From NCBI GenBank assembly GCA_947311535.1, contig CAMZLP010000112.1, positions 1 to 45,819 of the forward strand: 45,819 nucleotides of DNA, read 5' to 3'. A model generated the notes under the pieces. The model worked only from the letters and a program-made list of their open reading frames with translations, did no database searches and was not told where the DNA came from. The stretch's first letter is position 1; every line of letters begins with the position of its first letter. This DNA is from an uncultured Deinococcota bacterium (GTDB lineage Bacteria > Deinococcota > Deinococci > Deinococcales > Trueperaceae). The translations under genes and the position numbers were made by a program. Of the stretch, positions 33,660 to 42,078 are shown piece by piece.

Positions 33660-34211
33660 ATGGACAAAAACAAGTTGGAAGATTTAATCTCGAATATGAT
33701 TGTAGAACTTGGTGAAGATATAAACCGTGAAGGAATCCTAAAAACACCTGAGCGGGTGGAAAAATCTATGCGCTTTTTGACAAATGGCTATCACAAAGAT
33801 TTTGATAGCATAATAAATAATGCCGTTTTCAAGGCAGAATGCTCTGAAATGGTAATTGTAAAAGATATTGAGTTTTACTCGCTTTGCGAGCACCACATGC
33901 TGCCATTTTTTGGTAAAGCCCATATAGCCTATATACCAAATGATAAAATCTTGGGCTTGAGCAAATTTGCTCGAGTCAGTGATTTCTTTGCCAGACGCTT
34001 GCAAGTTCAAGAACGCCTGACTAGGCAAATTGCCGACAGTTTAATGGAGCTATTAGAACCCAAAGGCCTAGCGGTAATAACTGATGCTCAGCATTTGTGC
34101 ATGATGATGCGTGGGGTAGAAAAACAAGGCTCGAGCACAAGGGTACAAGCAATGCGAGGGGTATTTAAAGACAATGCCAGTACCAGAGCTGAGTTTTTGG
34201 CCTCAATTTAA
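33660..34211 (+). CDS. folE: GTP cyclohydrolase I
   Basis: FolE converts GTP to 7,8-dihydroneopterin triphosphate, the first step of folate (and queuosine) synthesis. The protein is 183 residues, a normal bacterial length. It has '[25 protein letters not shown]', the zinc and catalytic block '[23 protein letters not shown]', '[29 protein letters not shown]', and the second zinc cysteine in '[28 protein letters not shown]'. Zinc ligands Cys-His and Cys are all present, so it is the zinc-dependent FolE1 type. It is a single gene with a leaderless promoter and a strong hairpin after its stop. Confidence 0.97.
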   Translation: MDKNKLEDLISNMIVELGEDINREGILKTPERVEKSMRFLTNGYHKDFDSIINNAVFKAECSEMVIVKDIEFYSLCEHHMLPFFGKAHIAYIPNDKILGLSKFARVSDFFARRLQVQERLTRQIADSLMELLEPKGLAVITDAQHLCMMMRGVEKQGSSTRVQAMRGVFKDNASTRAEFLASI

Positions 34212-34216
34212 TAAAA

Positions 34217-34238
34217 AAGAGAGCTTATAAGCTCTCTT
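34217..34238. terminator. Bidirectional terminator between folE and the TPR gene
   Basis: A perfect 22-bp palindrome (AAGAGAGC arms, TTATAA centre, GCTCTCTT) is flanked by A-rich sequence on its left and TTAATATTTT on its right. It stands six bases after the folE stop and 23 bases from the convergent TPR gene stop, fitting use on both strands. Confidence 0.8.
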
Positions 34239-34261
34239 AATATTTTAAAATTAACTTTAAT

Positions 34262-35344
34262 TTATTGTATACGGCTTAAAGCAGTTAATGCTAACTGATT
34301 ACTAGGCTCGAGCTCGAGCGCACGAGCATAAGCTTTTTTGGCATTGGTGACATCATCACGTTTTTCGTAGACTTGACCTAGATAATAAAATGCATCGGCT
34401 CGAGCAGGTGGTAATAATACACCTTGTTGAGCTAGTTTTAAAGCCTCGTCATAACGGCCTTGCTCTGAATATGCTCTGGCCAAGTAAGTATATAGCGGCG
34501 CTATATTAATAGCACCAGGCAGAGCAATTGCATTTTCAAAGTACTTAACCGATTCTGAAACATTGCCACATTCAAAGGTCGATATAGCAAGATTAGAAGC
34601 AGCCTCAAGATAGCTAGGATTTATTTTAACAGCTTGGCGCAACTCATAAACTGCTTGATCGCAATTATTTAATTGACTATAAGTAAAACCAACATAGTTT
34701 CTAGCTTTAGCACTTAGTGGGTTAGTCATAACAGCCCGTCTAAAAGACTGCAATGCAAGCTGGTTTTCGGCCAAATCTCTATAAACTATTCCTAAATTTA
34801 CATACATCTGAGCTAAGTTAGTTGAAACTATTCCCGATGATTCAACCGCCGCAAGAGAAACAGCTTGCTCTAATTGAGATCTTGCACCATTTAAGTCACC
34901 ATTAGAAAAACTAATAATGCCAAGACCATTTAAAATCTTAGCGTTATTTGGCTCAATACTGGCCGCTCTTTGCAATAGACTTAAAGCCTCGGGTAAGCGA
35001 TTAGATAAACCAATCGGATCAGCGATATACTGCCGCCTATAAGCCTCTGATAGCTCTATTAAAGCCTCAATGTTATTTGCATCAATTGCTAATACCTTAT
35101 TAAATTCTTCTGCTGCTAAAGTAGAAAAACCCTGATATGACAAAGCCTTGCCCTTACCCAATAAGGCCTTAACATTATTAGGCTCTGATTTTAGAGCCTC
35201 TTGAAAATATATCTGCGCAAAACTAGGATCAAAATTCAGCTGCTCATTTCCACGTTGGATCTGAGTCTCTACAAAGGACGTACTCTCTTGAGCATATCCT
35301 AATGTAATGCTGAAAATTAATATAACTAATAATCTAAACTTCAC
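34262..35344 (-). CDS. Exported tetratricopeptide repeat protein
   Basis: The protein is 360 residues. The N-terminus 'VKFRLLVILIFSITLGYAQ' is a signal peptide, so the protein probably works in the periplasm. The rest is about nine TPR units, for example 'KALLGKGKALSYQGFSTLAAEEFNKVLAIDANN', 'AYVNLGIVYRDLAENQLALQSFRRAVMTNPLS' and 'DAFYYLGQVYEKRDDVTNAKKAYARALELEPSN'. TPRs bind other proteins; no enzyme domain is present. I chose GTG at 35342-35344, five bases after GGAGG, over a TTG five codons earlier. Near the C-terminus two GCTCGAGC copies overlap (34306 and 34312), encoding part of 'ARALELEPS', and a third lies at 34398. Confidence 0.85.
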   Translation of the reverse strand: MKFRLLVILIFSITLGYAQESTSFVETQIQRGNEQLNFDPSFAQIYFQEALKSEPNNVKALLGKGKALSYQGFSTLAAEEFNKVLAIDANNIEALIELSEAYRRQYIADPIGLSNRLPEALSLLQRAASIEPNNAKILNGLGIISFSNGDLNGARSQLEQAVSLAAVESSGIVSTNLAQMYVNLGIVYRDLAENQLALQSFRRAVMTNPLSAKARNYVGFTYSQLNNCDQAVYELRQAVKINPSYLEAASNLAISTFECGNVSESVKYFENAIALPGAINIAPLYTYLARAYSEQGRYDEALKLAQQGVLLPPARADAFYYLGQVYEKRDDVTNAKKAYARALELEPSNQLALTALSRIQ

Positions 35345-35482
35345 AATGTCCTCCAGCAAAACGGTAAAATACCGTATTATTTAAAAATCTGGCAAAGCGA
35401 TTGCCATCTACTTCCCTAATCATTACCAAATACTGTGAGAGACTGGTGTGTTTTTCTCTCAAAAATGCTAATTTTGGCATTA

Positions 35483-36715
35483 TTACAAAAAATCCCCAAA
35501 GAAATCTCTGGTTTTTTCTAATACATTAATAAAAATATCCACCTCGGCTTCAGTATTATAAAAATAGAAACTGGCTCGAGCTGTAGATTGCACGTTTAAG
35601 GCTTTCATAAGTGGTTGAGCACAATGATGGCCTGCCCTTATTGCAATACCCTCAGAATCCAAGGCAGTGGCTACGTCATGAGGGTGAACGCCGTCAATAT
35701 TAAAGGAAATTATCCCACCACGGTCATCGCCCTCTGGGCCGTATAAACTAATACCTTTTAAAGTTTTTAATTTGCTAAGTGCATAGTTTGTTAGTTTTAC
35801 ATCATGCTCGAGCACATTCTCCATACCTACATTATTAAGATAGTCCACCGCAGCCCCAAGACCAATAGCCTCTGCAATATTAGGAGTACCAGCTTCAAAA
35901 CACATTGGTATATCAGCATAAGTACTAGTTTCTATAGTAACTTTACGAATCATCTCTCCCCCACCCAAAAATGGTGGCATAGAACGCAATAGCTCTGCTT
36001 TGCCCCAAAATGCCCCAACTCCTGTTGGTGCTAACATCTTGTGGCCAGAGATTGCATAAAAATCTGCAGCTAAAGCTTGTACATCAACTTTTAGATGAGG
36101 TGCCGCTTGAGCACCATCAACTATCATTAATGCAGAATATTCATGAGCTTTATCTGCAAAATACTTTATCGGATTAATTGTACCTAATACATTAGACATA
36201 TGAGCAATTGAAACAATTTTAGTTTTGTCATTTAATAAAGATTCAAAATGCTCCAAATCAAGCCGATAATCATCTTTTAAACGAATTGCCCGTATTTTGA
36301 TACCTGTCTCTTGGGCAATTAAATGCCAAGGAACTACATTTGCATGATGCTCAGCATGGTTTATTATGACTTCATCACCAGCTTTTAAATATCTCTTGCC
36401 CCAGCTATAGGCAAATAAATTCATAGCTTCTGTGGTATTACGAGTAAATATTACTGATTCAGAACTAGGAGCATTTAAAAACCCAGCAACTTTTTCTCTA
36501 GCTTCTTCATACATCTGAGTTGCTTCTACAGACAGCGTATGCGCCCCACGGTGTACATTTGCATGATTATTATAGTAATAATTCATCATTGCTTCTACAA
36601 CCTGTTTCGGCTTTTGCGAAGAAGCTGCATTATCAAAATAAACAAGTGCCTTCCCATTAATCTTACGATTCAAAATAGGGAAATCCTGTCGCAATTTTTC
36701 AACATTTATTGGCAT
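35483..36715 (-). CDS. sufS: Cysteine desulfurase, class II (SufS type)
   Basis: SufS takes sulfur from cysteine for Fe-S assembly, normally passing it to SufE or SufU. The 410-residue protein has 'DFPILNRKINGKALVYFDNAASSQKP', 'NNHANVHRGAHTLS', 'EHHANVVPW', the PLP lysine in 'AISGHKMLAPTGVGAFWG', and the catalytic cysteine in 'IRAGHHCAQPLM' on the short class II loop. 'ARASFYFYNTEAEVD' closes the family pattern. No other suf genes are adjacent. A TAAGCT -10 box lies six bases before the ATG, with no Shine-Dalgarno. The window thus holds both a class I (8935) and a class II enzyme. Confidence 0.95.
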   Translation of the reverse strand: MPINVEKLRQDFPILNRKINGKALVYFDNAASSQKPKQVVEAMMNYYYNNHANVHRGAHTLSVEATQMYEEAREKVAGFLNAPSSESVIFTRNTTEAMNLFAYSWGKRYLKAGDEVIINHAEHHANVVPWHLIAQETGIKIRAIRLKDDYRLDLEHFESLLNDKTKIVSIAHMSNVLGTINPIKYFADKAHEYSALMIVDGAQAAPHLKVDVQALAADFYAISGHKMLAPTGVGAFWGKAELLRSMPPFLGGGEMIRKVTIETSTYADIPMCFEAGTPNIAEAIGLGAAVDYLNNVGMENVLEHDVKLTNYALSKLKTLKGISLYGPEGDDRGGIISFNIDGVHPHDVATALDSEGIAIRAGHHCAQPLMKALNVQSTARASFYFYNTEAEVDIFINVLEKTRDFFGDFL

Positions 36716-36721
36716 CTTATC

Positions 36722-36727
36722 AGCTTA
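36722..36727 (-). promoter_or_regulatory. -10 box TAAGCT for sufS, leaderless
   Basis: On the minus strand TAAGCT ends 6 bp before the ATG at 36713-36715. Confidence 0.45.
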
Positions 36728-36836
36728 TCATGATGCCATACTAATAACTATGTCAGCTGCTAACGATTTTCATTATTAGGAGAATCCAATAGCAAAATGA
36801 ATTAGCTATTTCCATCAATATTACCGAAGTAACTCT

Positions 36837-36902
36837 CACAAGATACTAGCCGATTCGCAGCTTCTGACTTTAGCCTGTTCTCTTGTGCGAATAAGCTAGT
36901 AT
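36837..36902. other. Interleaved inverted repeats in the gene-free stretch 36716-37029
   Basis: Two arms of 17 bp (36843-36859, ATACTAGCCGATTCGCA, and 36886-36902, TGCGAATAAGCTAGTAT) match at 15 of 17 positions. A second pair, CACAAGA (36837-36843) and TCTTGTG (36881-36887), interleaves with the first. As RNA this would be a pseudoknot or two exclusive folds. No known RNA family is recognised. Apart from this, the sufS promoter and a terminator, I see nothing else in the 314-bp gap. Confidence 0.4.
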
Positions 36903-36964
36903 TACGAAATATTAGCCTTTAATCAGGCTTGGTATAAAAACGATTTAAAAGCAGATAAATATAA

Positions 36965-37006
36965 TGAAGATGCCAAAATTCCATATCTTTCTTTCTGACA
37001 TCTTCA
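36965..37006 (-). terminator. Putative terminator of the secreted alpha/beta hydrolase gene
   Basis: On the minus strand TGAAGATGTCA and TGGCATCTTCA form an 11-bp stem with one G-T pair and a 20-nt loop, followed by TTATATTTAT. It lies just after the hydrolase stop. Confidence 0.5.
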
Positions 37007-37029
37007 ACATTTTTTATAAATAAAAGAGT

Positions 37030-37908
37030 TTAGTATAAAGTTTTTGCAAACCAGTCAGATGTTTTGCTAAGCACTGTTTCAACAAAGCCTTGGTTATCAC
37101 TAAAAACAGCATAAATATGATCTGCACCTTTAATAATCATTTTTTCCTTGGTACTAGTGCTTAGTCCTTCAAGAAAACCATCTACATATGCCGCTGAGAA
37201 GTCTTGATCACCAGCAATTGCTAAAAATGCTCCACTATAATTTTTTATTTCGTCTTTTAGATTATATGTTTTTAAACTTTTGAAAAAACTATTTTTCAAA
37301 CTTATACTACGCCAGCCTAAATCAATATTAACAATACCTTCTGATGAGGCTGTATCAAAATTATCTTGACCCAGAGATTCTAAAAAGTCAGTATAAAAGT
37401 CACCTACTGATGACCAAATTACCATTGATTGATACCAATTAGGATGTTGCGCCCCAGAAACAATTGCTATACCTCCACCTAAACTAAAACCAAGCACTCC
37501 TATTTGAGAAGCATCAAAATTATCTTGGCTTAGTAAGTATGCATAAGCGGACTCTGCATCATCAACCTGGCTTTGGATAGTACTATCAGCCATGTCACCT
37601 GCACTCTCACCCCAACCAAGGAAGTCTATACGCAAAGAGGCAATCCCCTTTTCGGTAGCTAACTTAGCTGCTAGGCGTTTATACATATCACCTACTTCAT
37701 CTTTTTGACTTGCAAAACCGTGCAGCATCAACACAACTGGGACTTTGCCATTAACTGAAGGTAGAGTAACTGTGCCAACAACACCACTATCAAGCTCAAT
37801 CATAGACTCTGAATAGGTATACAGCACTTGTGCAAGTACAAAACTTTGAACAGCTAGCGCTAGCAAAATAGTACTAGCAATACGGCTTATAGTCTTTCTG
37901 GATTTCAT
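37030..37908 (-). CDS. Secreted alpha/beta hydrolase
   Basis: The protein is 292 residues from ATG 37906-37908, which follows AAGGAGG by five bases; an upstream start ten codons earlier would overlap that site. The signal peptide is 'KTISRIASTILLALAVQSFVLAQ'. The hydrolase fold has 'VPVVLMLHGFASQKDE' (oxyanion loop), 'RIDFLGWGES', the nucleophile elbow 'GVLGFSLGGGIAI' (GxSxG serine), an acid in 'LAIAGDQDFSAAYVDG', and the histidine in 'IIKGADHIYAVF'. The layout resembles bacterial BD-FAE/dienelactone-hydrolase-like esterases such as feruloyl or cinnamoyl esterases, acting outside the inner membrane. The substrate is unknown. Confidence 0.85.
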   Translation of the reverse strand: MKSRKTISRIASTILLALAVQSFVLAQVLYTYSESMIELDSGVVGTVTLPSVNGKVPVVLMLHGFASQKDEVGDMYKRLAAKLATEKGIASLRIDFLGWGESAGDMADSTIQSQVDDAESAYAYLLSQDNFDASQIGVLGFSLGGGIAIVSGAQHPNWYQSMVIWSSVGDFYTDFLESLGQDNFDTASSEGIVNIDLGWRSISLKNSFFKSLKTYNLKDEIKNYSGAFLAIAGDQDFSAAYVDGFLEGLSTSTKEKMIIKGADHIYAVFSDNQGFVETVLSKTSDWFAKTLY

Positions 37909-37977
37909 TTTAGCCTCCTTGAATCTTACAAATATCATTATATTCGTATTTCATAAAAAGCCAAATGGATATTTGTC

Positions 37978-39222
37978 TTAAGCTTCAAACTTTCTTTGCC
38001 TTATCCAAGTTCTTATTTCAGTTGCTGACATTAATTCAGGATTACCTAAATCAGAGTTTTTGGCATTTTCTAGCTGTGCTGGCAAATGATTTATCAGCAA
38101 ATCCAAATCTTTAGAGCTTTGAATTTCTTCATCTAACACCTTAGCCATTTCTAAATTATGGGGGATATTATGTTTTCTTACTGCAAGCAAAAGGCCTTTT
38201 AGCAATGTTTCCCAAGTGGTCATAGGACCCTGCACAATAGAGGCGGATTCGGCAGCTGAATCTATAAAAGCGAATGGTACTTTGGCAAATTTTTGTTTAC
38301 TAGCCAAAACCGCCAAAATCCAATCGGTATCAAAAGAGAAATCAAAGACGGCTGGGTCAGCAATAATATCTGCTAGTAAATCTGCACCATATAGTTTAAA
38401 GGCAGCCTGTGTATCAGATATGCCTTGGCTAAAAATCTCCTGACCAATCATACGCTGTATATGTCTTAGTAAAACTATGCCTACACCCCAACGTGCTTCT
38501 TGTTTAACCAAAACAGCCCGTGGGTCTTTTCTATCACCCCAAACTGCTTCTATGCCCTCTTCTAGATAAGGTTTAAGTAGTAAGCCAATTTGACCTAAAT
38601 GCACAGAATTATCAGCATCGGTATAAATAACAAGATCATGCCCATCTTTGAGAGCCTCGTGAGCACCATAAATAATTGCACCGCCCTTACGTGAATCATC
38701 GGCAGATGCAAGCTTTTTTAGTGGTCCTTTATCTGTTGGAACTGCATCAGACAAAAATAATACTTTTAGATTTTTAGCTAGCGGATGCCCTTTGATAATT
38801 TCTAATGCCAGCTTGCCACTACCATGAGGGTCACCATCATCAACTGCATATAGAGTGTAATCAATAGGACTGGATTTTATAGCCCATTGTATTTGCTCGA
38901 GCCCAGTCCTAAGAGAATCCTCTCCATTCGGGTTGTTCTTAGTTTTGGGCATAAGCCTATTATGCTCACCCCACATCGCAAAAACAACGGCTATTTTAAG
39001 AGGCTTTCTAATGCTAGAAATATAGTTCTTGGATTCTACTAATTTAGCAGCAATACGAAACTCAAGTGGTGCACTAGAGTTAGCGAGCGCTTCAAGCTTA
39101 TCTTCTGCAATATTAAGATCTAGCAATTCCTCGGATAAAACATAAAGCGATTTCTGGTCTTCTTCTTTTGTAAGATCAAATTCTCGCTTAGCATTTACAA
39201 TTAAATCATCAATTCTTGTCAT
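37978..39222 (-). CDS. GT-A fold glycosyltransferase (family 2-like)
   Basis: The protein is 414 residues, cytosolic. After about 65 helical residues comes a GT2-type domain: 'KIAVVFAMWGEHNRL', 'PIDYTLYAVDDGDPHGSGKLALEI', and the metal-binding DxD in 'DLVIYTDADNSVHLGQIGLLLKPYL'. 'SDTQAAFKLYGADLLADIIADPAVFDFSFDTDWILAVLA' corresponds to the acceptor and catalytic region seen in dolichyl-phosphate-glucose synthase-like enzymes. It probably moves a sugar from a nucleotide donor; the acceptor is not evident. The C-terminal 100 residues are helical and charged. It has no close operon partner. Confidence 0.8.
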   Translation of the reverse strand: MTRIDDLIVNAKREFDLTKEEDQKSLYVLSEELLDLNIAEDKLEALANSSAPLEFRIAAKLVESKNYISSIRKPLKIAVVFAMWGEHNRLMPKTKNNPNGEDSLRTGLEQIQWAIKSSPIDYTLYAVDDGDPHGSGKLALEIIKGHPLAKNLKVLFLSDAVPTDKGPLKKLASADDSRKGGAIIYGAHEALKDGHDLVIYTDADNSVHLGQIGLLLKPYLEEGIEAVWGDRKDPRAVLVKQEARWGVGIVLLRHIQRMIGQEIFSQGISDTQAAFKLYGADLLADIIADPAVFDFSFDTDWILAVLASKQKFAKVPFAFIDSAAESASIVQGPMTTWETLLKGLLLAVRKHNIPHNLEMAKVLDEEIQSSKDLDLLINHLPAQLENAKNSDLGNPELMSATEIRTWIRQRKFEA

Positions 39223-39335
39223 TCTACTATTGTTGCAAATATTACTGTTCCTGCCAAGTGATATTTTATTTAAGCAGAATAAATAAAGCAGCTAAGTAAG
39301 TATTCTAGGGTTTTTTAAGGCATAAAGCAAAGGTC

Positions 39336-40658
39336 TTATTTTCTTATAAAATGAATTTTGTCAAATCTCTTTCTAAACTTACTTACATCTATTGCAACTT
39401 TTTCGGGTACCTCATTTTCTACTAATACTCTAGCCACATATTCGGCAATTTTAGGCATATCAGATATCTGCATACCCCAACGTACAATTTCTGGAGTTCC
39501 AAAACGCAAACCGTTTAGCCCATTATCAACTGCTTTGATAGGCAAAGCAATACCTGAGCTCAATATATTTGCCCGCCTTAAAAGCTTGGCAGCAGCTTGC
39601 CCGTCAACATATTTTTCTGCTTTAATTGCAAACTGATGTGAGCTTGTGGCAGCCCCTTGTTTATGAAAAACATCTACGCCTTTTTCTAACAATGAATTTG
39701 ACAAGGCTCGAGCCGAATCTAGCATTGCTCTTGCATAGTCCTTTCCGTAATCTTTCCAATCCAATAGGCAAATAGCTAAAGCAGCCGACTTTGCAACATC
39801 AAAATTAGCAGTCAAACCAGGATAAGCAATCTTGTCTATCCGCTCTGCTAAAATAGGATCATTAGTTAACAGCAAAGCAGAAGCAGGCCCCCCCAAACTT
39901 TTATAAGTACTAAAAGACATAAGGTGCGCACCTTGCTCTAATGGTTGTGGCCAAACTTTACCAGCAAATAAACCACTAAGATGGGCCGCATCAAAGTGAA
40001 CATAGACTCCAAATTCATCAGCAATTTTTCTTATTTCAGACACAGGGTGAGGAAATAAATTCAGGCTTCCGCCAATAGTTATTAGCTTTGGGCGCAATTT
40101 TTTAACTTGTTCATAAAGTGCATTTAAATCTATCGTATAGTTTACGGCATCAACTGCTGCATAATGGATTTCTAAACCATATAGCCCAGCCACTCCAGCC
40201 TGATGATGGCTAACATGCCCGGCTATTTCGGGTGCTGGCACAATTATTTTATCGCCTGGCTTAGTTGTAGCCATAAATGCATACAAATTAGCTAAGGAAC
40301 CAGAACCCAGCCTAATTTCTGCATATTGACAATTAAAAACCTCGCAAGCAAGTTGAGAGCTGATAATTTCAATTTTCTCTATGGCCTCGAGCCCCATCTC
40401 ATATTTATCATTGGGGTAACCTAAAGATGGCCTCGAGCCTAATCCACTAGCAAGCAACCTTTCGGCTTTTGGATTCATGATATTTGTGGCTGGGTTTAGA
40501 TTTATAGATTGCTCATTGTGGATATAATTGTTTTTGGCAATTAGTTTTAATATTTCTTGCTCTAAACCATCATTGCTTAGTTTACTATAACTTTGCTCAA
40601 GCCTGTTTATATAATTCTGAGACCAACTAGGCATCCAATCTCGTTTTATTATAGTCAT
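39336..40658 (-). CDS. Serine hydroxymethyltransferase-like PLP enzyme, diverged paralog
   Basis: The protein is 440 residues. It keeps the SHMT-like fold type I order: 'LNPATNIMNPKAERLLASGLGSRPSLGYPNDKYEMGLEAIE', 'AEIRLGSGSLANLYAFMATTKPGDKI', 'EIAGHVSHHQAGVAGLYGL', 'VHFDAAHLSGLFAGKVWPQPL', and a lysine in 'LMSFSTYKSLGGPASALLL'. The canonical SHMT PLP site reads [14 protein letters not shown], as in glyA at 20478, so His before Lys is Tyr here and the Arg-Gly-Pro loop is changed. The folate-binding end is also different. It may be a transaldolase or aldolase on another amino acid rather than a true GlyA. GGAGAAAT precedes the ATG. Confidence 0.8.
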   Translation of the reverse strand: MTIIKRDWMPSWSQNYINRLEQSYSKLSNDGLEQEILKLIAKNNYIHNEQSINLNPATNIMNPKAERLLASGLGSRPSLGYPNDKYEMGLEAIEKIEIISSQLACEVFNCQYAEIRLGSGSLANLYAFMATTKPGDKIIVPAPEIAGHVSHHQAGVAGLYGLEIHYAAVDAVNYTIDLNALYEQVKKLRPKLITIGGSLNLFPHPVSEIRKIADEFGVYVHFDAAHLSGLFAGKVWPQPLEQGAHLMSFSTYKSLGGPASALLLTNDPILAERIDKIAYPGLTANFDVAKSAALAICLLDWKDYGKDYARAMLDSARALSNSLLEKGVDVFHKQGAATSSHQFAIKAEKYVDGQAAAKLLRRANILSSGIALPIKAVDNGLNGLRFGTPEIVRWGMQISDMPKIAEYVARVLVENEVPEKVAIDVSKFRKRFDKIHFIRK

Positions 40659-40707
40659 ATTTCTCCAATCAAAAAATCTAAAATAGATTTAGCAAGTCTA
40701 TCATATT

Positions 40708-41049
40708 TTAGTCAGGCTCTATCCTCAAGGCAGCCTGCTTTTTAACAGCGGTTTCAAAAATATCTAAAAACCTATCAATCGCTTCAGATTTAAAAGCTGC
40801 TTCTTTTTGCATCTTTGTAATTTTAGGTTCAGCCTTTTTTAAGATAGAATTTAACTGCTTTAGTGATAAACAATAGCTCTCCAAAGCCAAAACCGCCCTT
40901 CCTTCAGCGTAAATAGCAGATTCAACAATAGAAAACTTATTTAAATATTTAATTTGCTCGAGCTCGAGCCTACCCAAATATATTAAAACGTCAGAATCAA
41001 CTACAAAATCCATCATATTGTTATCATTAGTCAAAAAGAAATCTAGCAT
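40708..41049 (-). CDS. Small orphan helical protein
   Basis: The protein is 113 residues, mostly helical and charged from residue 22 on: 'GRLELEQIKYLNKFSIVESAIYAEGRAVLALESY', then a Lys/Glu-rich stretch. There is no signal or membrane helix. The opening 'MLDFFLTNDNNMMDFVVDSDVLIYLG' offers a second start at the internal Met pair (41011-41016). I do not recognise a family; the 'VVDSDVLIYL' phrase is PIN-like by chance but the rest does not fit PIN. It has two overlapping GCTCGAGC copies (40956 and 40962). It sits 37 bases after the Imm51 gene on the same strand. Confidence 0.5.
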   Translation of the reverse strand: MLDFFLTNDNNMMDFVVDSDVLIYLGRLELEQIKYLNKFSIVESAIYAEGRAVLALESYCLSLKQLNSILKKAEPKITKMQKEAAFKSEAIDRFLDIFETAVKKQAALRIEPD

Positions 41050-41086
41050 TTCTACAATCCAAATAGCTTAGAATATTTAGAAATAA

Positions 41087-41842
41087 CTAATCCCATTCTA
41101 TTTCACTAGCATATTCTTTGACTAAGCTATACAATTTCTCTTCATTTTCAACTAGCTCTATCATGATCTTAGCTAGCATTTTAGCTTTTGTTTCATTAAC
41201 TGCTGAAGGCTCATAGTGAGCAACATACATACCGGCTTCTGGGTCCGAATCCATTTTTTCTAAAACTACAGGGTGGTACTTTGCCAAATAAAAATTTAGA
41301 AAAGCCTCCCAATTATAGCCATTCATATAAGCTTTTTGATTTATTTTTTCCATATTCTCAGCAATTTTAAGAACTTTTTCTTGCTCAATAAGGAACAATA
41401 CCGAAATAAAGTTTTCGGTTTTCAACAGCCTTATGTATTCGATATTAGGGTCAATTATCAATTCTTCAAATTCGAGATTGATATTATTTTCCGCCAATTC
41501 ATTTTGGCACCATTGGTATAACAAGCGGGTATTTTCTTCTTCATCGCCCAGTTCAAGGCAGCGCTCCAAAAATGGTAAGGCTTCTTGATAATCATTCTTA
41601 TAAAAATAAGAATAAGCCATCCTAAAATTCCATAAAGCATCATCTGAGCCCAAATTTGCAACGCTACTTAGCACTTCTAGAGCTAGATCATATTGCTCCA
41701 AATTATTGTAAGCACGCCCGAGTTGACCTATTAGATTATAGTTCAAATCTTCTTTTGGTAAAGCCTTAATAAGGTCAACAATTTCTTGATGCTCATCATT
41801 TTGAAACCATACTTCTAACTGATTCAAGATTTCTTTTTCCAT
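41087..41842 (-). CDS. TPR-Imm51 family immunity-like protein
   Basis: The protein is 251 residues from ATG 41840-41842, chosen because TAGGCT ends five bases before it; the frame extends upstream to 41941 without support. Residues 1-115 carry about three TPR-like repeats ('GQLGRAYNNLEQYDLALEVL', 'WNFRMAYSYFYKNDYQEALPFLERCLEL'). The C-terminal ~85 residues, 'YNWEAFLNFYLAKYHPVVLEKMDSDPEAGMYVAHYEPS...KLYSLVKEYASEIEWD', match the immunity protein 51 pattern (Imm51), known from polymorphic toxin systems. These proteins neutralise a partner toxin. No recognisable toxin is next to it, so it may be an orphan immunity gene. Confidence 0.75.
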   Translation of the reverse strand: MEKEILNQLEVWFQNDEHQEIVDLIKALPKEDLNYNLIGQLGRAYNNLEQYDLALEVLSSVANLGSDDALWNFRMAYSYFYKNDYQEALPFLERCLELGDEEENTRLLYQWCQNELAENNINLEFEELIIDPNIEYIRLLKTENFISVLFLIEQEKVLKIAENMEKINQKAYMNGYNWEAFLNFYLAKYHPVVLEKMDSDPEAGMYVAHYEPSAVNETKAKMLAKIMIELVENEEKLYSLVKEYASEIEWD

Positions 41843-41847
41843 GTTGT

Positions 41848-41853
41848 AGCCTA
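41848..41853 (-). promoter_or_regulatory. -10 box TAGGCT for the Imm51 gene, leaderless
   Basis: On the minus strand TAGGCT ends 5 bp before ATG 41840-41842, with no Shine-Dalgarno. Confidence 0.4.
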
Positions 41854-42078
41854 TCTTAAATAAAGTTTTATAATACTTCTTCATATAACTAATGCCCAAA
41901 TCAACAAAGATGTTCTTTTTGGTTTTCTTGTTCAATATCAAACAAGGATAAAGGGGTTTTTTCTAATTCCCACTATATTCTAAATAATGAACACAGAAAA
42001 CAACTTGGGAAAGTTTTCATAAGAGAAGTAATGCATTGAGTTTGGTATAGTTTCCATTTGTTTTTAAGAAGATTTATT

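Noticed and set aside
36843-36902. Inverted repeat considered as a tRNA
   Set aside because: There is no TpsiC (GTTCGA) arm, anticodon stem or acceptor pairing of tRNA form.
40708-41049. The 113-residue protein as a PIN-domain toxin
   Set aside because: Only the phrase 'VVDSDVLIYL' is PIN-like; the later acidic residues and fold pattern are absent.
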